Source: Verrucomicrobiales bacterium
GTDB taxonomy: Bacteria > Verrucomicrobiota > Verrucomicrobiia > Limisphaerales > CAIMTB01
Assembly: GCA_016795425.1 (NCBI GenBank)
Contig: JAEUHG010000005.1
Location: 1-64,000, forward strand
Reading direction: 5' to 3'
DNA: 64,000 nt
How positions within the stretch are numbered: position 1 is the first letter of the stretch; each line of letters starts with the position of its first letter. The notes under the pieces were generated by a model. The model did not search any database. It had not been told where the DNA came from and saw only the letters and a program-made list of their open reading frames with translations. Positions 36,385 through 45,107 of this stretch are shown here, piece by piece. A program made the position numbers and the translations under genes.

Positions 36385-37887
36385 ATGATCATCTGGTTGG
36401 TTGGTGTGATCCTGGTTGTCCTGGCCGCTGGAATTGGATTCCTGCTGGGCGGCGTCCGGGCCTCGATTTGTTTGGTGGGAACCTTCATCAGCGCATTCAT
36501 GGCGAAGATGGTGGGAGGCTGGGTGGCTGGCCTGGTGCCGATGATAGGCTTCAAGAACCCGATCTGGCTGTTCTACCTGCCTCCGGTTTTCGGATTCATC
36601 CTGGCGTCGCTGGTTTTCTTCATCATTGCCTTGGTGGTGCACCACGTCGTCGAGCGCCGGTTCCGGAACAGCACCGACGAATACACCTTCGCCCGTTGGT
36701 TCCGACTGAATCGGCGAACCGGCGCGGCGGTAGGAGCGGCGCAGGGGACCGTGTGGCTGGTGCTGGTGGCGATCGTGGCGTATTTGCCCGGTTATTTGGC
36801 GACGCAATTGGCGGACGAGCAGGAGAATTCAGTGGCGCTGCGCGCCGCCAACAGTTTCACCCACGGGATGGAGGACACCGGGTTGATGCGCCTGGTGGAA
36901 CGCTTCGAACCGGCAACCCCGGATCATTATGTCGCCTCGGATATTTTGGGTTTGGTCTATAACAACCCGGCTCTTCACAGCCGATTGGCGAGTTACCCGC
37001 CGTTCCTGGGTCTGGCCGAGAAGCCGGAGATTTCCGAATTGGCTCGGGATCCGGAGATCAACACCTTGATCCAGTCTCGCGCGGGGGTCGTGGAGATTCT
37101 GGACCACGCCAAGATCCGGGCGGTGGCCGATAACCCGGAGTTGGTGAATGAGCTGTTGGCCTTGGATTTTGCCGACCTGGAGGCCTACCTCCGGACTGGA
37201 ATATCCGGCAAATACAAGGATGAGCGACTTTTGGGACGGTGGCGCCTGAATGTGCGCCGGAGCATCGCCGAGATGAAGCTGGTCAGTTCCGAGAAGCTTC
37301 CAACGGTCGAATTCAACCTGCTGCGCAAGGCGTTGAACGTTTATTTGGACAACATGACCATCGGGTTCACCACGGACAACAAGGCCCTGGTGAAGGTGAA
37401 GGCCAAGGACGAGCAGAAATTGCTGCAGACCGTGGGTCGTGCCTCCGCCACACCGGCGGCTGCCGCCACGCCGGCCGCCGACGGTTCCACACCCGGCGCT
37501 CCGGCTGCTGGTGGCGGCTTGACGGCACGCGGCTTGGTCGCGCGGGCGTTGCCCCCACCGCAGCCTGCCGCCACCGATGGCGGGATGTCGGCCGACCTTC
37601 GTCAGCGTTACGGACTCAACCGCGGCGGCACCGGAGGACGAGCACAACCGGCGGCTCAGGCGTTGGCCGCCACGCCCGTGGTTCCGGTGAAGGTGGTCGC
37701 GAAACCGCCGTCCACTACGCTCAGCCCGTTAATGTCCACCGGCGAAGGCACTTGGGCGAAATCGGGCGACAAGTATCAGGTGAAGATCACCAAGGAGGAC
37801 AAAGAGGTCCTTCTGGAGGTGGAAATCAAAGACAACCAAATGGTGGCGACGGCGGACGGCCGCACGCTGGTCTTTGATCGGATCTAG
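36385..37887 (+). CDS. CvpA-like membrane protein with long C-terminal extension
   Basis: 500 residues. N-terminal 140 residues resemble CvpA: four hydrophobic segments (IIWLVGVILVVLAAGIGF and others) ending in RRTGAAVGAAQGTVWLVLV. CvpA proteins are usually about 160-180 residues. The extension holds a helical region (150-345), an Ala/Pro/Gly-rich linker (350-450) and a terminal 45-residue beta-rich domain (GTWAKSGDKYQVKIT). A TAGAAT hexamer ends 6 bp before the ATG, a possible -10 without a good -35. Role unknown; CvpA has been linked to colicin V production and envelope stress. Confidence 0.85.
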   Translation: MIIWLVGVILVVLAAGIGFLLGGVRASICLVGTFISAFMAKMVGGWVAGLVPMIGFKNPIWLFYLPPVFGFILASLVFFIIALVVHHVVERRFRNSTDEYTFARWFRLNRRTGAAVGAAQGTVWLVLVAIVAYLPGYLATQLADEQENSVALRAANSFTHGMEDTGLMRLVERFEPATPDHYVASDILGLVYNNPALHSRLASYPPFLGLAEKPEISELARDPEINTLIQSRAGVVEILDHAKIRAVADNPELVNELLALDFADLEAYLRTGISGKYKDERLLGRWRLNVRRSIAEMKLVSSEKLPTVEFNLLRKALNVYLDNMTIGFTTDNKALVKVKAKDEQKLLQTVGRASATPAAAATPAADGSTPGAPAAGGGLTARGLVARALPPPQPAATDGGMSADLRQRYGLNRGGTGGRAQPAAQALAATPVVPVKVVAKPPSTTLSPLMSTGEGTWAKSGDKYQVKITKEDKEVLLEVEIKDNQMVATADGRTLVFDRI

Positions 37888-38108
37888 GCGGTTCCTTGTT
37901 TTCTGGGCCTGCTGACGAGGCGCGGGATTCATCGAAGGTCTCGCGGACGTGGAACGAGCCGCGCCGGGTTGGGTGGTCACACCGAATCGGCGCGGCGGTT
38001 TGTTTCCTGAGGAATAGGACGGTGGTCCCGACGTCGCGGAACGGAACACGACGAGAGCGATCTGCGGTCGCTGGACTACCGGAGCGACCCACAGGATCGG
38101 GAACGTGG

Positions 38109-38125
38109 AGGCGGAGCGCCTTTTT
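38109..38125 (+). terminator. Weak intrinsic terminator between convergent genes
   Basis: AGGCG-GAG-CGCCT followed by TTTT: a 5-bp stem with a 3-nt loop and T run on plus, next to the end of the anti-sigma gene. It lies 220 bp after the CvpA-like stop. The 239-bp gap it sits in shows no gene I can support. Confidence 0.4.
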
Positions 38126-38126
38126 C

Positions 38127-38627
38127 CTAACGATCGAGACTGACGGGTTGGACCTCCACCCCGTTGACGCTGGTTCGGAATGGGTCGACCACCCGGTACG
38201 CACTCGGGCTTGGAGCGGAGTAGGAGTCGTCGGAACGGGCGTAATCGGCGGGTGAAACCCGGTAAATAATTCCTCCGGGTAGATGATTTGGAGGGGCCAG
38301 GAGCATGCCTGGGGTGGTGGTGGCCAGTTCCTCCATGCCGATGCCGGTATGGCTTTCGTGTTCGATCGCCATTTGGAAGACACTGACGCCAAAGACCATC
38401 GCTCCGAGACCGAGGGCGGCATAGGAGCCGGCCACCATGGGTTCACGGAGGATCCTTATCCAGAGCCTCTCCCAGAAGCCGCGGTCCGACATTTCGGTGC
38501 CGGCGCGGATGCTGACCAAGATGCGATTGGGCAGACTGTCGAAGAACCCGGGAGGCGGCGTCTCGTGCCGTTTCACCGCGAGCAGGCGAAGCAGGCGCTG
38601 AACTTCGTCATCAGGATTCGGTACCAT
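38127..38627 (-). CDS. Putative anti-sigma factor, single-pass membrane protein
   Basis: 166 residues with no named domain I can assign. N-terminal 60 residues are charged and helical (NPDDEVQRLLRLLAVKRHE), followed by one membrane segment (AALGLGAMVFGVSVFQMAI, near 73-91) and a Ser/Pro-rich periplasmic tail. Position (2 bp after the sigma stop on the same strand), size and one-pass topology support an anti-sigma role. I prefer the ATG at 38627; a GTG at 38633 would overlap the sigma stop. A zinc-binding anti-sigma motif (HxxxCxxC) is not seen. Confidence 0.75.
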   Translation of the reverse strand: MVPNPDDEVQRLLRLLAVKRHETPPPGFFDSLPNRILVSIRAGTEMSDRGFWERLWIRILREPMVAGSYAALGLGAMVFGVSVFQMAIEHESHTGIGMEELATTTPGMLLAPPNHLPGGIIYRVSPADYARSDDSYSAPSPSAYRVVDPFRTSVNGVEVQPVSLDR

Positions 38628-38629
38628 GG

Positions 38630-39265
38630 TCACTTCAGGTAATCGGAAAGGTAGGCTTGGAGCTGTTGACGGGCGTAGAACAGCCGAGACCGAACGGTGC
38701 CTGGGTTGCAGTCCATGATCGCGGCGATCTCTTCGTGGGGCAGGCCCTGTATATCATGCAGAACCACCACCATCCTGTGAACTTCGGACAGCTTCTGCAT
38801 CGCCCCGTTCAACTTTTCCTGAAGTTCGCCCAAATCCACCTGGCGCCGGGGAGTTTGTTCCGAGACGAGGGCGAGGACGTCGGGATCGTGCTCGGCGTTA
38901 AAGTCGAGGTCGTTAAGGCTGAGATTAGGCGTTCGGTTGCGCCGTTGTTTGAGGAAATTGAGGGTGCGATTGACGGCGATCCGGTAGATCCACGTGAAGA
39001 ACGCGCAGTCGCCCTTGAATCCGCGCAACGCGTTGTAGGCCTTGATGAAAGCGTCCTGGGTCAGATCGGCGGCGTCTTCATGATTGCTGGTCATGTGGTA
39101 GACGGTCGAATAGACCCGTTCCTGATGCCGGCGCACCAACTGGTCGTAAGCCTCCAGATCTCCGGCTTGGGCACGGCGGACCAGCACCAAATCCTCCGGT
39201 TCCACCGGATCAGCGACCGGCAGAGCCTTGGAGGGGTCAGTGGGAGGTTCCGTGGCCGTGCGCAT
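38630..39265 (-). CDS. ECF-type (RpoE-like) RNA polymerase sigma factor
   Basis: 211 residues. Region 2 (roughly 25-95) shows YDQLVRRHQERVYSTVYHM, DAADLTQDAFIKAYNAL and FFTWIYRIAVNRTLNFL; region 4 (145-205) shows LSEVHRMVVVLHDIQGL, PHEEIAAIMDCNPGTVRSRL. Directs RNA polymerase to an alternative set of promoters. The adjoining membrane protein is the likely anti-sigma factor, so activity is probably released by an envelope signal. The 5' end has a non-conserved, Pro-rich stretch of about 20 residues. Confidence 0.94.
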   Translation of the reverse strand: MRTATEPPTDPSKALPVADPVEPEDLVLVRRAQAGDLEAYDQLVRRHQERVYSTVYHMTSNHEDAADLTQDAFIKAYNALRGFKGDCAFFTWIYRIAVNRTLNFLKQRRNRTPNLSLNDLDFNAEHDPDVLALVSEQTPRRQVDLGELQEKLNGAMQKLSEVHRMVVVLHDIQGLPHEEIAAIMDCNPGTVRSRLFYARQQLQAYLSDYLK

Positions 39266-39284
39266 ACGACCGGGGGCTTGGTTG

Positions 39285-40337
39285 TCAGGGTTCCGCCAGG
39301 CGCTGAACTTGCGCCCCGAGGTAGTGGGTCAATGCCAGCAGGGGTGCGGTATCCGGCCGGCCTTCCAAGGGGCGGAGGGATTCGCGAGCGGTGGTCAGGA
39401 AGGACTCCACCACACCTCGGGAGAGGGCGGCGGCCTCGTACCGCTCCAGCAAGGCCCGAAACCCATCGCTTTGTCCCGACGCGTGGCGGTGATGGAGGCT
39501 TTCGAGCGTGGCGCGGTCGGCGGGTGTGGCCCGCTGGTGGGTCAGCAGGATAGGCAGAGTGACTTTGCCGGTGGCGAGATCGGTTCCCAGGGTTTTCCCG
39601 GCGGATTCCTCGGAGCCGAACACATCCAGGCAATCGTCGAAGACCTGATAGGCAGTGCCGAAAGCGATGCCGAATCGGCGCAGGGCGTCACAGGTGGCGG
39701 CCGGGGCGCCGGAGAGGAGTGCGCCCAGTTCGCAGGCAAGGGCGAACAATTCGGCCGTTTTGAGCTGGATCACCCGGAAATAGTCGTCGGTCGACTGGTC
39801 CAACCGACCCTGACGCAGCGTCTGCAGGATTTCGCCCGAACAAACCGCCTTGGTGCCGTTGGCGACGACGCGGCAGACGTCCGTGGTGGGAAACCCGGCA
39901 GCCAGGGTAAGGGCATGGGCAAAGAGGCAATCGCCGAGCAGCACGGCGGTCTGATTGCCGAAGCGGGCCGCCACAGTCGGCTGTCGCCGGCGGACGCCGG
40001 CGGCGTCGATGACATCGTCGTGCACCAGGGTGGCGAGGTGGACCAATTCCACGATAGCCGCACCCGTGACATGGTTCGGCGCCAAGCTGCCGGTGGCGCG
40101 AGCGGCGAGCGCGACGAGGACCGGGCGAAGTTGTTTGCCGCTGGCCGACAACGCATAGCGCGCCCCGGCGGCCACTTCGGCCTCAAAGGCTTCGACCTGT
40201 TTTTCCAGGAACTCCCGAACGTCGCCAAGGAACGGAGCTAACGGCTCGGAGATCTCCTTCCAAGCCGCTCCATGCGAATGGCCCGACGCGGACCGCCGCT
40301 CGGGTTTGGGGACCGGCTTGGTTTCAGCAGCCAGCAT
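39285..40337 (-). CDS. Polyprenyl diphosphate synthase (octaprenyl/IspB-like)
   Basis: 350 residues. Builds long-chain isoprenoid diphosphates for quinones by head-to-tail condensation of IPP. First aspartate motif HDDVIDAAGVRR, second DDCLD (FDDCLDVFG), GKQLRPVLV near the N-terminus, GDCLFAHAL, and KTAELFA. About 25 extra N-terminal residues precede the fold. It lies 19 bp upstream of the sigma-factor gene on the same strand and has its own strong predicted promoter. Chain length cannot be read securely. Confidence 0.93.
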   Translation of the reverse strand: MLAAETKPVPKPERRSASGHSHGAAWKEISEPLAPFLGDVREFLEKQVEAFEAEVAAGARYALSASGKQLRPVLVALAARATGSLAPNHVTGAAIVELVHLATLVHDDVIDAAGVRRRQPTVAARFGNQTAVLLGDCLFAHALTLAAGFPTTDVCRVVANGTKAVCSGEILQTLRQGRLDQSTDDYFRVIQLKTAELFALACELGALLSGAPAATCDALRRFGIAFGTAYQVFDDCLDVFGSEESAGKTLGTDLATGKVTLPILLTHQRATPADRATLESLHHRHASGQSDGFRALLERYEAAALSRGVVESFLTTARESLRPLEGRPDTAPLLALTHYLGAQVQRLAEP

Positions 40338-40345
40338 GTCTAGGC

Positions 40346-40374
40346 ACTTTAGGTTTCCAGGGAATTCAAGTCAA
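40346..40374 (-). promoter_or_regulatory. Promoter of the polyprenyl synthase gene
   Basis: On minus: TTGACT (40369-40374), a 17-bp spacer, TAAAGT (40346-40351), then only 8 bp to the ATG at 40337. Five of six -35 and four of six -10 bases match the sigma-70 consensus with ideal spacing. A start point about 7 bp after the -10 would put transcription at or next to the ATG, implying a leaderless mRNA. Confidence 0.6.
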
Positions 40375-40446
40375 ACGGCGGGAACCGAACGCGATGGAAT
40401 CGAGGTTTTGGTTTGCGCGGCGCTCCCGGCCCGGGAACGTTGCGTC

Positions 40447-41655
40447 GTGCAGAGGCGCAAGTATCCAGTGGTTCGTGTCGGGTTCATGTCTTGGTTCCTG
40501 GCAGCAACGCAGGCGGTGACGGTGTCAGCGATCGGGGCGGACCCGGTTCCGGCTCCCGGGGCAACCACCACCATTGCCTCGGTCCAACCCGTGAGCGCCG
40601 CTGCTTCAACACCGGCATCCGCCAAAAGTAGTGACGTCGGCTGGCAGCAGCTCGATACACCGGAGTATCCCGCGTATTTGGAGCGCCTTCGGGCCGCGGG
40701 ATGCCCGGAGGATAGGATTCGGTGGATCGTGCGCGCCGACGCGGATGATTGGCTGCTGCAGCAGCGGGTGGCCCAGGCTGTCGCCAACGATTTTGCCTGG
40801 TGGAAGGCCGAAGCGCCCAATGCGGCCGGGGATAACTTCACGGATCGATACGAGCAGTTGCGGAAGCGACGGGGTGAGTTGATCACGAAATACATCGGCG
40901 GATCGCCCGAGGAGTCGGCAGACAACGGGAAAGAAGTGCCGATTGTGGTGAATCTATCCGGTCCCGTCCTGGGCGCCCTGCCGCGCGAGAAATACAACGC
41001 GGTCCAGGAGATTTGTGCGCGGTCGCTCGACCGGCACCAGGGCTATTTCAACAACCGCCAGAATGAGGGCGTCTTCCTGAATCAGGGGGATCTGGCACGC
41101 CTGCGTGAACAGACGCGCTCGGACTTGTCGCAAATCTTGACGCCGCTGGAATTGGAGGAGTTTCTGCTGCGCTACTCGCACAATGCCAATCGATTGCGAA
41201 CGGAGTTGGCGGGCTTGGATCCCACCCCGGATGAATTTCGACAGGTCTTTCGTTCCGTCGACGCCCTGGAGCACCGGTTGCAGCTCGAATATGGCGCCGT
41301 GGATTCGCTCAGTTCCCGACAGCGTGAAGAGTTCGAGCGGCAACGGGAGGAGGTGATCAAGAAGGTGCTGCCTCCGGAACGATACCAACGGTATCTCGTC
41401 GGGCGTTATCCCTTGTTCCGACAAGCGCAGCTGGCAGTGCGACGGGCCGGTTTGCCGGAGAACCTGGCCTTGGGCTTTTACGAGGTCCTCAACCAGCATG
41501 AGAGCAAGCGCCGTGAGGTGCTCAACAACACCGCCCTCAGCTCGGAACAGCGTCAACTCGCTCTGCAGTCTCTGGAAAAGGACAAGGAAGAGTCCCTCAA
41601 GCGTGCGCTGGGCGAGGAAGGGTATCGTCAGTACCGCGAATCATTGGTCAATTGA
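40447..41655 (+). CDS. Secreted, charged helical protein of unknown function
   Basis: 402 residues from the GTG, whose MQRRKYPVVR n-region plus VGFMSWFLAATQAVTVSA core gives a good signal peptide; the ATG at 40486 is an alternative. After a Ser/Thr/Ala-rich linker there is a YPAYLERLRAAGCPEDRIRWIVR motif region (about 70-95), which resembles the YxxYLxxLRxxGCPExxIRxI pattern I recall from verrucomicrobial and acidobacterial exported proteins. The C-terminal 250 residues are highly charged, helical and rich in Glu, Arg and Gln. No catalytic motif is seen. Its 3' end overlaps the convergent gene by 28 bp. Confidence 0.82.
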   Translation: MQRRKYPVVRVGFMSWFLAATQAVTVSAIGADPVPAPGATTTIASVQPVSAAASTPASAKSSDVGWQQLDTPEYPAYLERLRAAGCPEDRIRWIVRADADDWLLQQRVAQAVANDFAWWKAEAPNAAGDNFTDRYEQLRKRRGELITKYIGGSPEESADNGKEVPIVVNLSGPVLGALPREKYNAVQEICARSLDRHQGYFNNRQNEGVFLNQGDLARLREQTRSDLSQILTPLELEEFLLRYSHNANRLRTELAGLDPTPDEFRQVFRSVDALEHRLQLEYGAVDSLSSRQREEFERQREEVIKKVLPPERYQRYLVGRYPLFRQAQLAVRRAGLPENLALGFYEVLNQHESKRREVLNNTALSSEQRQLALQSLEKDKEESLKRALGEEGYRQYRESLVN

Positions 41656-42200
41656 GGACCCGGGCGAAGGCCACCAAAGGGGGATCGGATGGCTTTGGGA
41701 GGTGCCAGCGAAGCGGGTTTGTTGGAGGCCGTGAGTCGGAACTCGCCCTCTGAGGTCCAGGCGTGGGGGACCCGATTCAGGTAAAGCGCCTTGGGCAGCA
41801 TTTGAACCTCGTGACCAAAGCACTGGAGGACCACTGTCCCCGGTTGGTACATGAGATCGTGGAATGCCAGGATCCCAAATGGGACGGGCTTGTCAGGATC
41901 GTCGAATCTCACCACGACAGGAAGCGTCTCCGCCGCGGTCGGTGATGTTTCACCGTCGAAACGGACCGTGATGTTGCTGATCCCGAGGCTTTCCTGGTGG
42001 ATGCGCAGGGCCGGTGTGCCATCCGACTCTCGTGCATAGGTGACTTGCCAGGGGCCTCGACGCACTCGCAGGTGCCGGTCGCATCCGTACATGACCACGT
42101 AGCCGACCAAGGCAATGAGGGCGGGCATGGCAAAGATCCGCCAGGTGGAGGAAGGGGCCGTCGGCGTCTGGGTGGGAGGAGGGGGAGGCAAGGGAGACAT
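41628..42200 (-). CDS. Hypothetical membrane-anchored protein
   Basis: 190 residues, unrecognised. A proline run (PPPPP) at the N-terminus, one membrane segment (MPALIALVGYVVMYG, near 25-40), then a beta-rich soluble part with VTVR- and RVPHAW-like strands. It starts 9 bp after the previous gene and is the last of four tightly packed minus-strand genes (selA, selB and two membrane proteins). Its last 28 bp overlap the plus-strand gene ending at 41655. Confidence 0.7.
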   Translation of the reverse strand: MSPLPPPPPTQTPTAPSSTWRIFAMPALIALVGYVVMYGCDRHLRVRRGPWQVTYARESDGTPALRIHQESLGISNITVRFDGETSPTAAETLPVVVRFDDPDKPVPFGILAFHDLMYQPGTVVLQCFGHEVQMLPKALYLNRVPHAWTSEGEFRLTASNKPASLAPPKAIRSPFGGLRPGPQLTNDSRY

Positions 42201-42209
42201 CGGGGTCGC

Positions 42210-43079
42210 TTAAGAAGACCGAAACGGATTGGAGCGTTCCACCGGTCGGTCGGTTTCTTCCGGCATCGGCGGGATGAATGGATTCGGACCGCTCACGATC
42301 TTGGGCAGGCGCCAGACTCCGCCAAGGCAATAAATCCATCCGACCAGAATGTGTAGAGGCGAGGCGAGAAGCAGGCCGACCAATGCCAGTTGGTGTGTGG
42401 CGTAGAGCCCGAAGGCGCCCGTCATCAACAAGGCTCCCGGCAGCAACGCCGCTGCTGCCAACTTCCAACAATCACCCAGGCCGACGTCCCGATTCAGGAA
42501 ACCCGAGACGAGGCGCAGCACGGGGGAATAGACCGTGGCCAGGAGTACCCAGGTCATCAGGACACCGATGGTCGTGGCCAAACCGAAGGTCAGAAGTATG
42601 GGGGCTTTCCAGGCGGACCAGAGGCCCGACATTTCGACGCGGTCCACAGAGGCTCGAAGCGTGGCCGGGTAACGGCCGTCCAACCTCCCAAACAGGGAAT
42701 GCATCGACCAGCCTTCGGGTTCGATCCACAGATTCACGTCAGCGGCTGAGATCGGTTCGTCAGCAGGGTCGCCAACCACGGCGATGCCGAGGAAGGAGGA
42801 GTTGCGCACGAGCCAGCTTTTCGGGGTCGATGGGTAAAAACGACCGTCGCGGATCTCGCCCGCGGTTCCAACGTCCGCAATTGCCTGTTCGATGTCTCGA
42901 GCCCAGGTGAGAAGAAGGACCAAGGTTAATGCGGCGCCGATGGCTGTCGCTGTGAAGGCTTGCCAAGAAAGCAGCCACCTCACCGGGCCGCACGCCAACG
43001 CGGCGACGCCGCCAAAGGTGGTCGGTATCGGAGACGCGCGAATCCGAGTCCGATCCTCATCCCGGTCCTGTTCTTCCAT
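42210..43079 (-). CDS. Hypothetical multi-pass membrane protein
   Basis: 289 residues, unrecognised. About five hydrophobic segments: FTATAIGAALTLVLLLTWA, then a soluble loop (65-150) and a cluster of four (ILLTFGLATTIGVLMTWVLL, LAAAALLPGALLMTGAFGLY, LALVGLLLASPLHILVGWIY). Overall topology resembles Yip1/DUF1189-like proteins, but I cannot confirm that. It begins 3 bp after the selB stop and is surely co-transcribed with it. Confidence 0.72.
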   Translation of the reverse strand: MEEQDRDEDRTRIRASPIPTTFGGVAALACGPVRWLLSWQAFTATAIGAALTLVLLLTWARDIEQAIADVGTAGEIRDGRFYPSTPKSWLVRNSSFLGIAVVGDPADEPISAADVNLWIEPEGWSMHSLFGRLDGRYPATLRASVDRVEMSGLWSAWKAPILLTFGLATTIGVLMTWVLLATVYSPVLRLVSGFLNRDVGLGDCWKLAAAALLPGALLMTGAFGLYATHQLALVGLLLASPLHILVGWIYCLGGVWRLPKIVSGPNPFIPPMPEETDRPVERSNPFRSS

Positions 43080-43082
43080 CCG

Positions 43083-45107
43083 TCAGGGAGTCTTTCGCGG
43101 GTTGACCCCGTGCGCAAACGGCTTTTCGCGACTGGGAATCGTGGCCGGACCGGCGAGGGCTGATGTTCGCAGTCGTCGGGTGTCGCCTTCGCGAAGGGTG
43201 AGGCCATCGCGATCGAAACGTTCGAGAAGCGGAATGACCACCCGTCGGGTGGTGCCCAGGAAGTGTCGAATCTCGCTGGTGGTCGCCGATTCTCGGCGCC
43301 TCAGGAACTCGCGGACCTTTCTTCGCGCCTGCAGGAAGGCGGCGAGAGGCAGAACGATATCCGAGCCCAGATCGAGAACTTCACCCGCATCGATAAGAAA
43401 CCTGAGCGCCGCGGATTCGGCGCCGGTCGCCAAAAAAGCGGACCTTGGAGGCGGATCCAACATGCCTTGGGCCAGGGCCGCCCGGATGCGCTGACCGGCG
43501 GAGCTCAAGTCCGGTGGCAGGACGGGATGGTGCGTTGCCCGGCGAATGTGAGTGCCTTCCACCACGTATCCCATCTGTTCGAGATCGTGAATGAGGGCGT
43601 CCTCGCCAGCTGCTGTCTTCAATTCCTGAGCCACAGCCATGCGAAGCGGGGCCAGTGCGAGGCCGAGTTGCTCAGGGTGCTGCAGGTGATGTTGATCGAT
43701 GGTCTGCGCGGCCGCCTCGACCCAATTCCGCCACGCTGACGTTGCCGCCAGCAACGCGCCCCGTTGCACGGCGCTTTGGTTCGCAATGAGTGCACCGACC
43801 GCTTTGAGTGCCGAAGAACGCGATACTTTCGCGCGAGTGAGATAGGAGTCGATGCGTCCGACGGGATGCCGGTGCAACTGCAACCGAAGCAAGTCGGTGG
43901 TGGTGGGGGATGCGGCACAGGCGTCGAGAAGCTGCAGCCGTGCCGGATCTCGGGGGTTTTGGCGGGAGGCCTCCGGATCAAGAACCTGCCCTCCGGCGAA
44001 GGTGGTTTGTTCGGAGGTGTCCCGGAGGATGAATCGATCCTGGGCCATGGCGAAGACCGGTTGCTCCAGTCGAAGCTGGGCGATGGCGGTATCGCCTGGG
44101 CCGAGTCGATCACCGCGGAGAAGAAGCAGCCGCGCGCGCACCTGCGCTGAGCCGAGCAGCAGATTCACTGTCGAACCGTCGACCAACGGGCGAGAGGGGG
44201 GACGGTCGTCGCGGAGAGGTCGAGGCGATCGACACAGAAACACATCGAGGGTGTCGGACGCGGCGCCCAGTCCCGGGAGAGTCAAGACATCCCCGCGACC
44301 GACGGTCCCTGGGCCGGTGCTATCCCGACGCGGCTCGAGTTCCGTCAGATTCAAACCGGCGCGGGTCCCGCACGGAATACGCTCGACCTCGTGTCCGTGG
44401 ATGTGACAGGTGCGGACGCGGCAGGTTCGGTGGCCCGGTTCCACGATCAATGCATCGCCGCGGTTGACGGAACCTCCTGTCAGGGTTCCCGTGACCACCG
44501 TTCCAATGCCGCGCAGTGCGAAGGCACGGTCAACGAAGAGTCGAGGACGCCCGAAGTCGGGTGGCGGCGGTGTGTTTGCGAGAACCTGGGCGAGGACGTT
44601 CGAAAGTTCCGGAAGACCTTCACCGTTCAACGCCGAAACGCGGACGATTGGAGCGTTGGCGAGGGGTGTGCCGGCGAGGCGCGATCGAATCTGCGCCTCC
44701 AGCGGCGGAAGGCAGGAGGTCAGGTCGGCTTTGGAAAGGACGATCACCCCGCTCTGGATGCCCAGGTAGGTGAGAATCTGGAGGTGCTCTTCCGTTTGTG
44801 GCATCCAGCCGTCGTCAGCTGCCACCAACAGCAGCGCCAGGTCGATGGCACCGACTCCGGCCACCATGTTCTTCACGAAATCCTCGTGTCCCGGCACATC
44901 GATGATGCCGCAGGAGTAATGGGTGGCACCATGGGGATTGCCAGGAGGCGCCGGGAATGAATGGTGAGCGAATCCGAGGTCAATGGTGATTCCGCGCGCC
45001 TTCTCCTCCGGGAGCCGGTCCGGATCGGTTCCGGTTAGCGCCCGAACCAACGCACTCTTTCCGTGGTCCACGTGCCCCGCGGTGGCGACAATGAACGGTT
45101 GAATCAT
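43083..45107 (-). CDS. selB: Selenocysteine-specific elongation factor SelB
   Basis: 674 residues. Delivers selenocysteyl-tRNA to UGA codons followed by a SECIS element. GTPase motifs: G1 [12 protein letters not shown]2 [11 protein letters not shown]3 DVPGHEDF, G4 SKAD. Domains II and III follow, then about 270 residues of winged-helix repeats that bind SECIS mRNA. The ATG at 45107 overlaps the selA stop (ATGA); the longer frame upstream adds unrelated residues. Two membrane-protein genes follow within 10 bp. Confidence 0.95.
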   Translation of the reverse strand: MIQPFIVATAGHVDHGKSALVRALTGTDPDRLPEEKARGITIDLGFAHHSFPAPPGNPHGATHYSCGIIDVPGHEDFVKNMVAGVGAIDLALLLVAADDGWMPQTEEHLQILTYLGIQSGVIVLSKADLTSCLPPLEAQIRSRLAGTPLANAPIVRVSALNGEGLPELSNVLAQVLANTPPPPDFGRPRLFVDRAFALRGIGTVVTGTLTGGSVNRGDALIVEPGHRTCRVRTCHIHGHEVERIPCGTRAGLNLTELEPRRDSTGPGTVGRGDVLTLPGLGAASDTLDVFLCRSPRPLRDDRPPSRPLVDGSTVNLLLGSAQVRARLLLLRGDRLGPGDTAIAQLRLEQPVFAMAQDRFILRDTSEQTTFAGGQVLDPEASRQNPRDPARLQLLDACAASPTTTDLLRLQLHRHPVGRIDSYLTRAKVSRSSALKAVGALIANQSAVQRGALLAATSAWRNWVEAAAQTIDQHHLQHPEQLGLALAPLRMAVAQELKTAAGEDALIHDLEQMGYVVEGTHIRRATHHPVLPPDLSSAGQRIRAALAQGMLDPPPRSAFLATGAESAALRFLIDAGEVLDLGSDIVLPLAAFLQARRKVREFLRRRESATTSEIRHFLGTTRRVVIPLLERFDRDGLTLREGDTRRLRTSALAGPATIPSREKPFAHGVNPRKTP

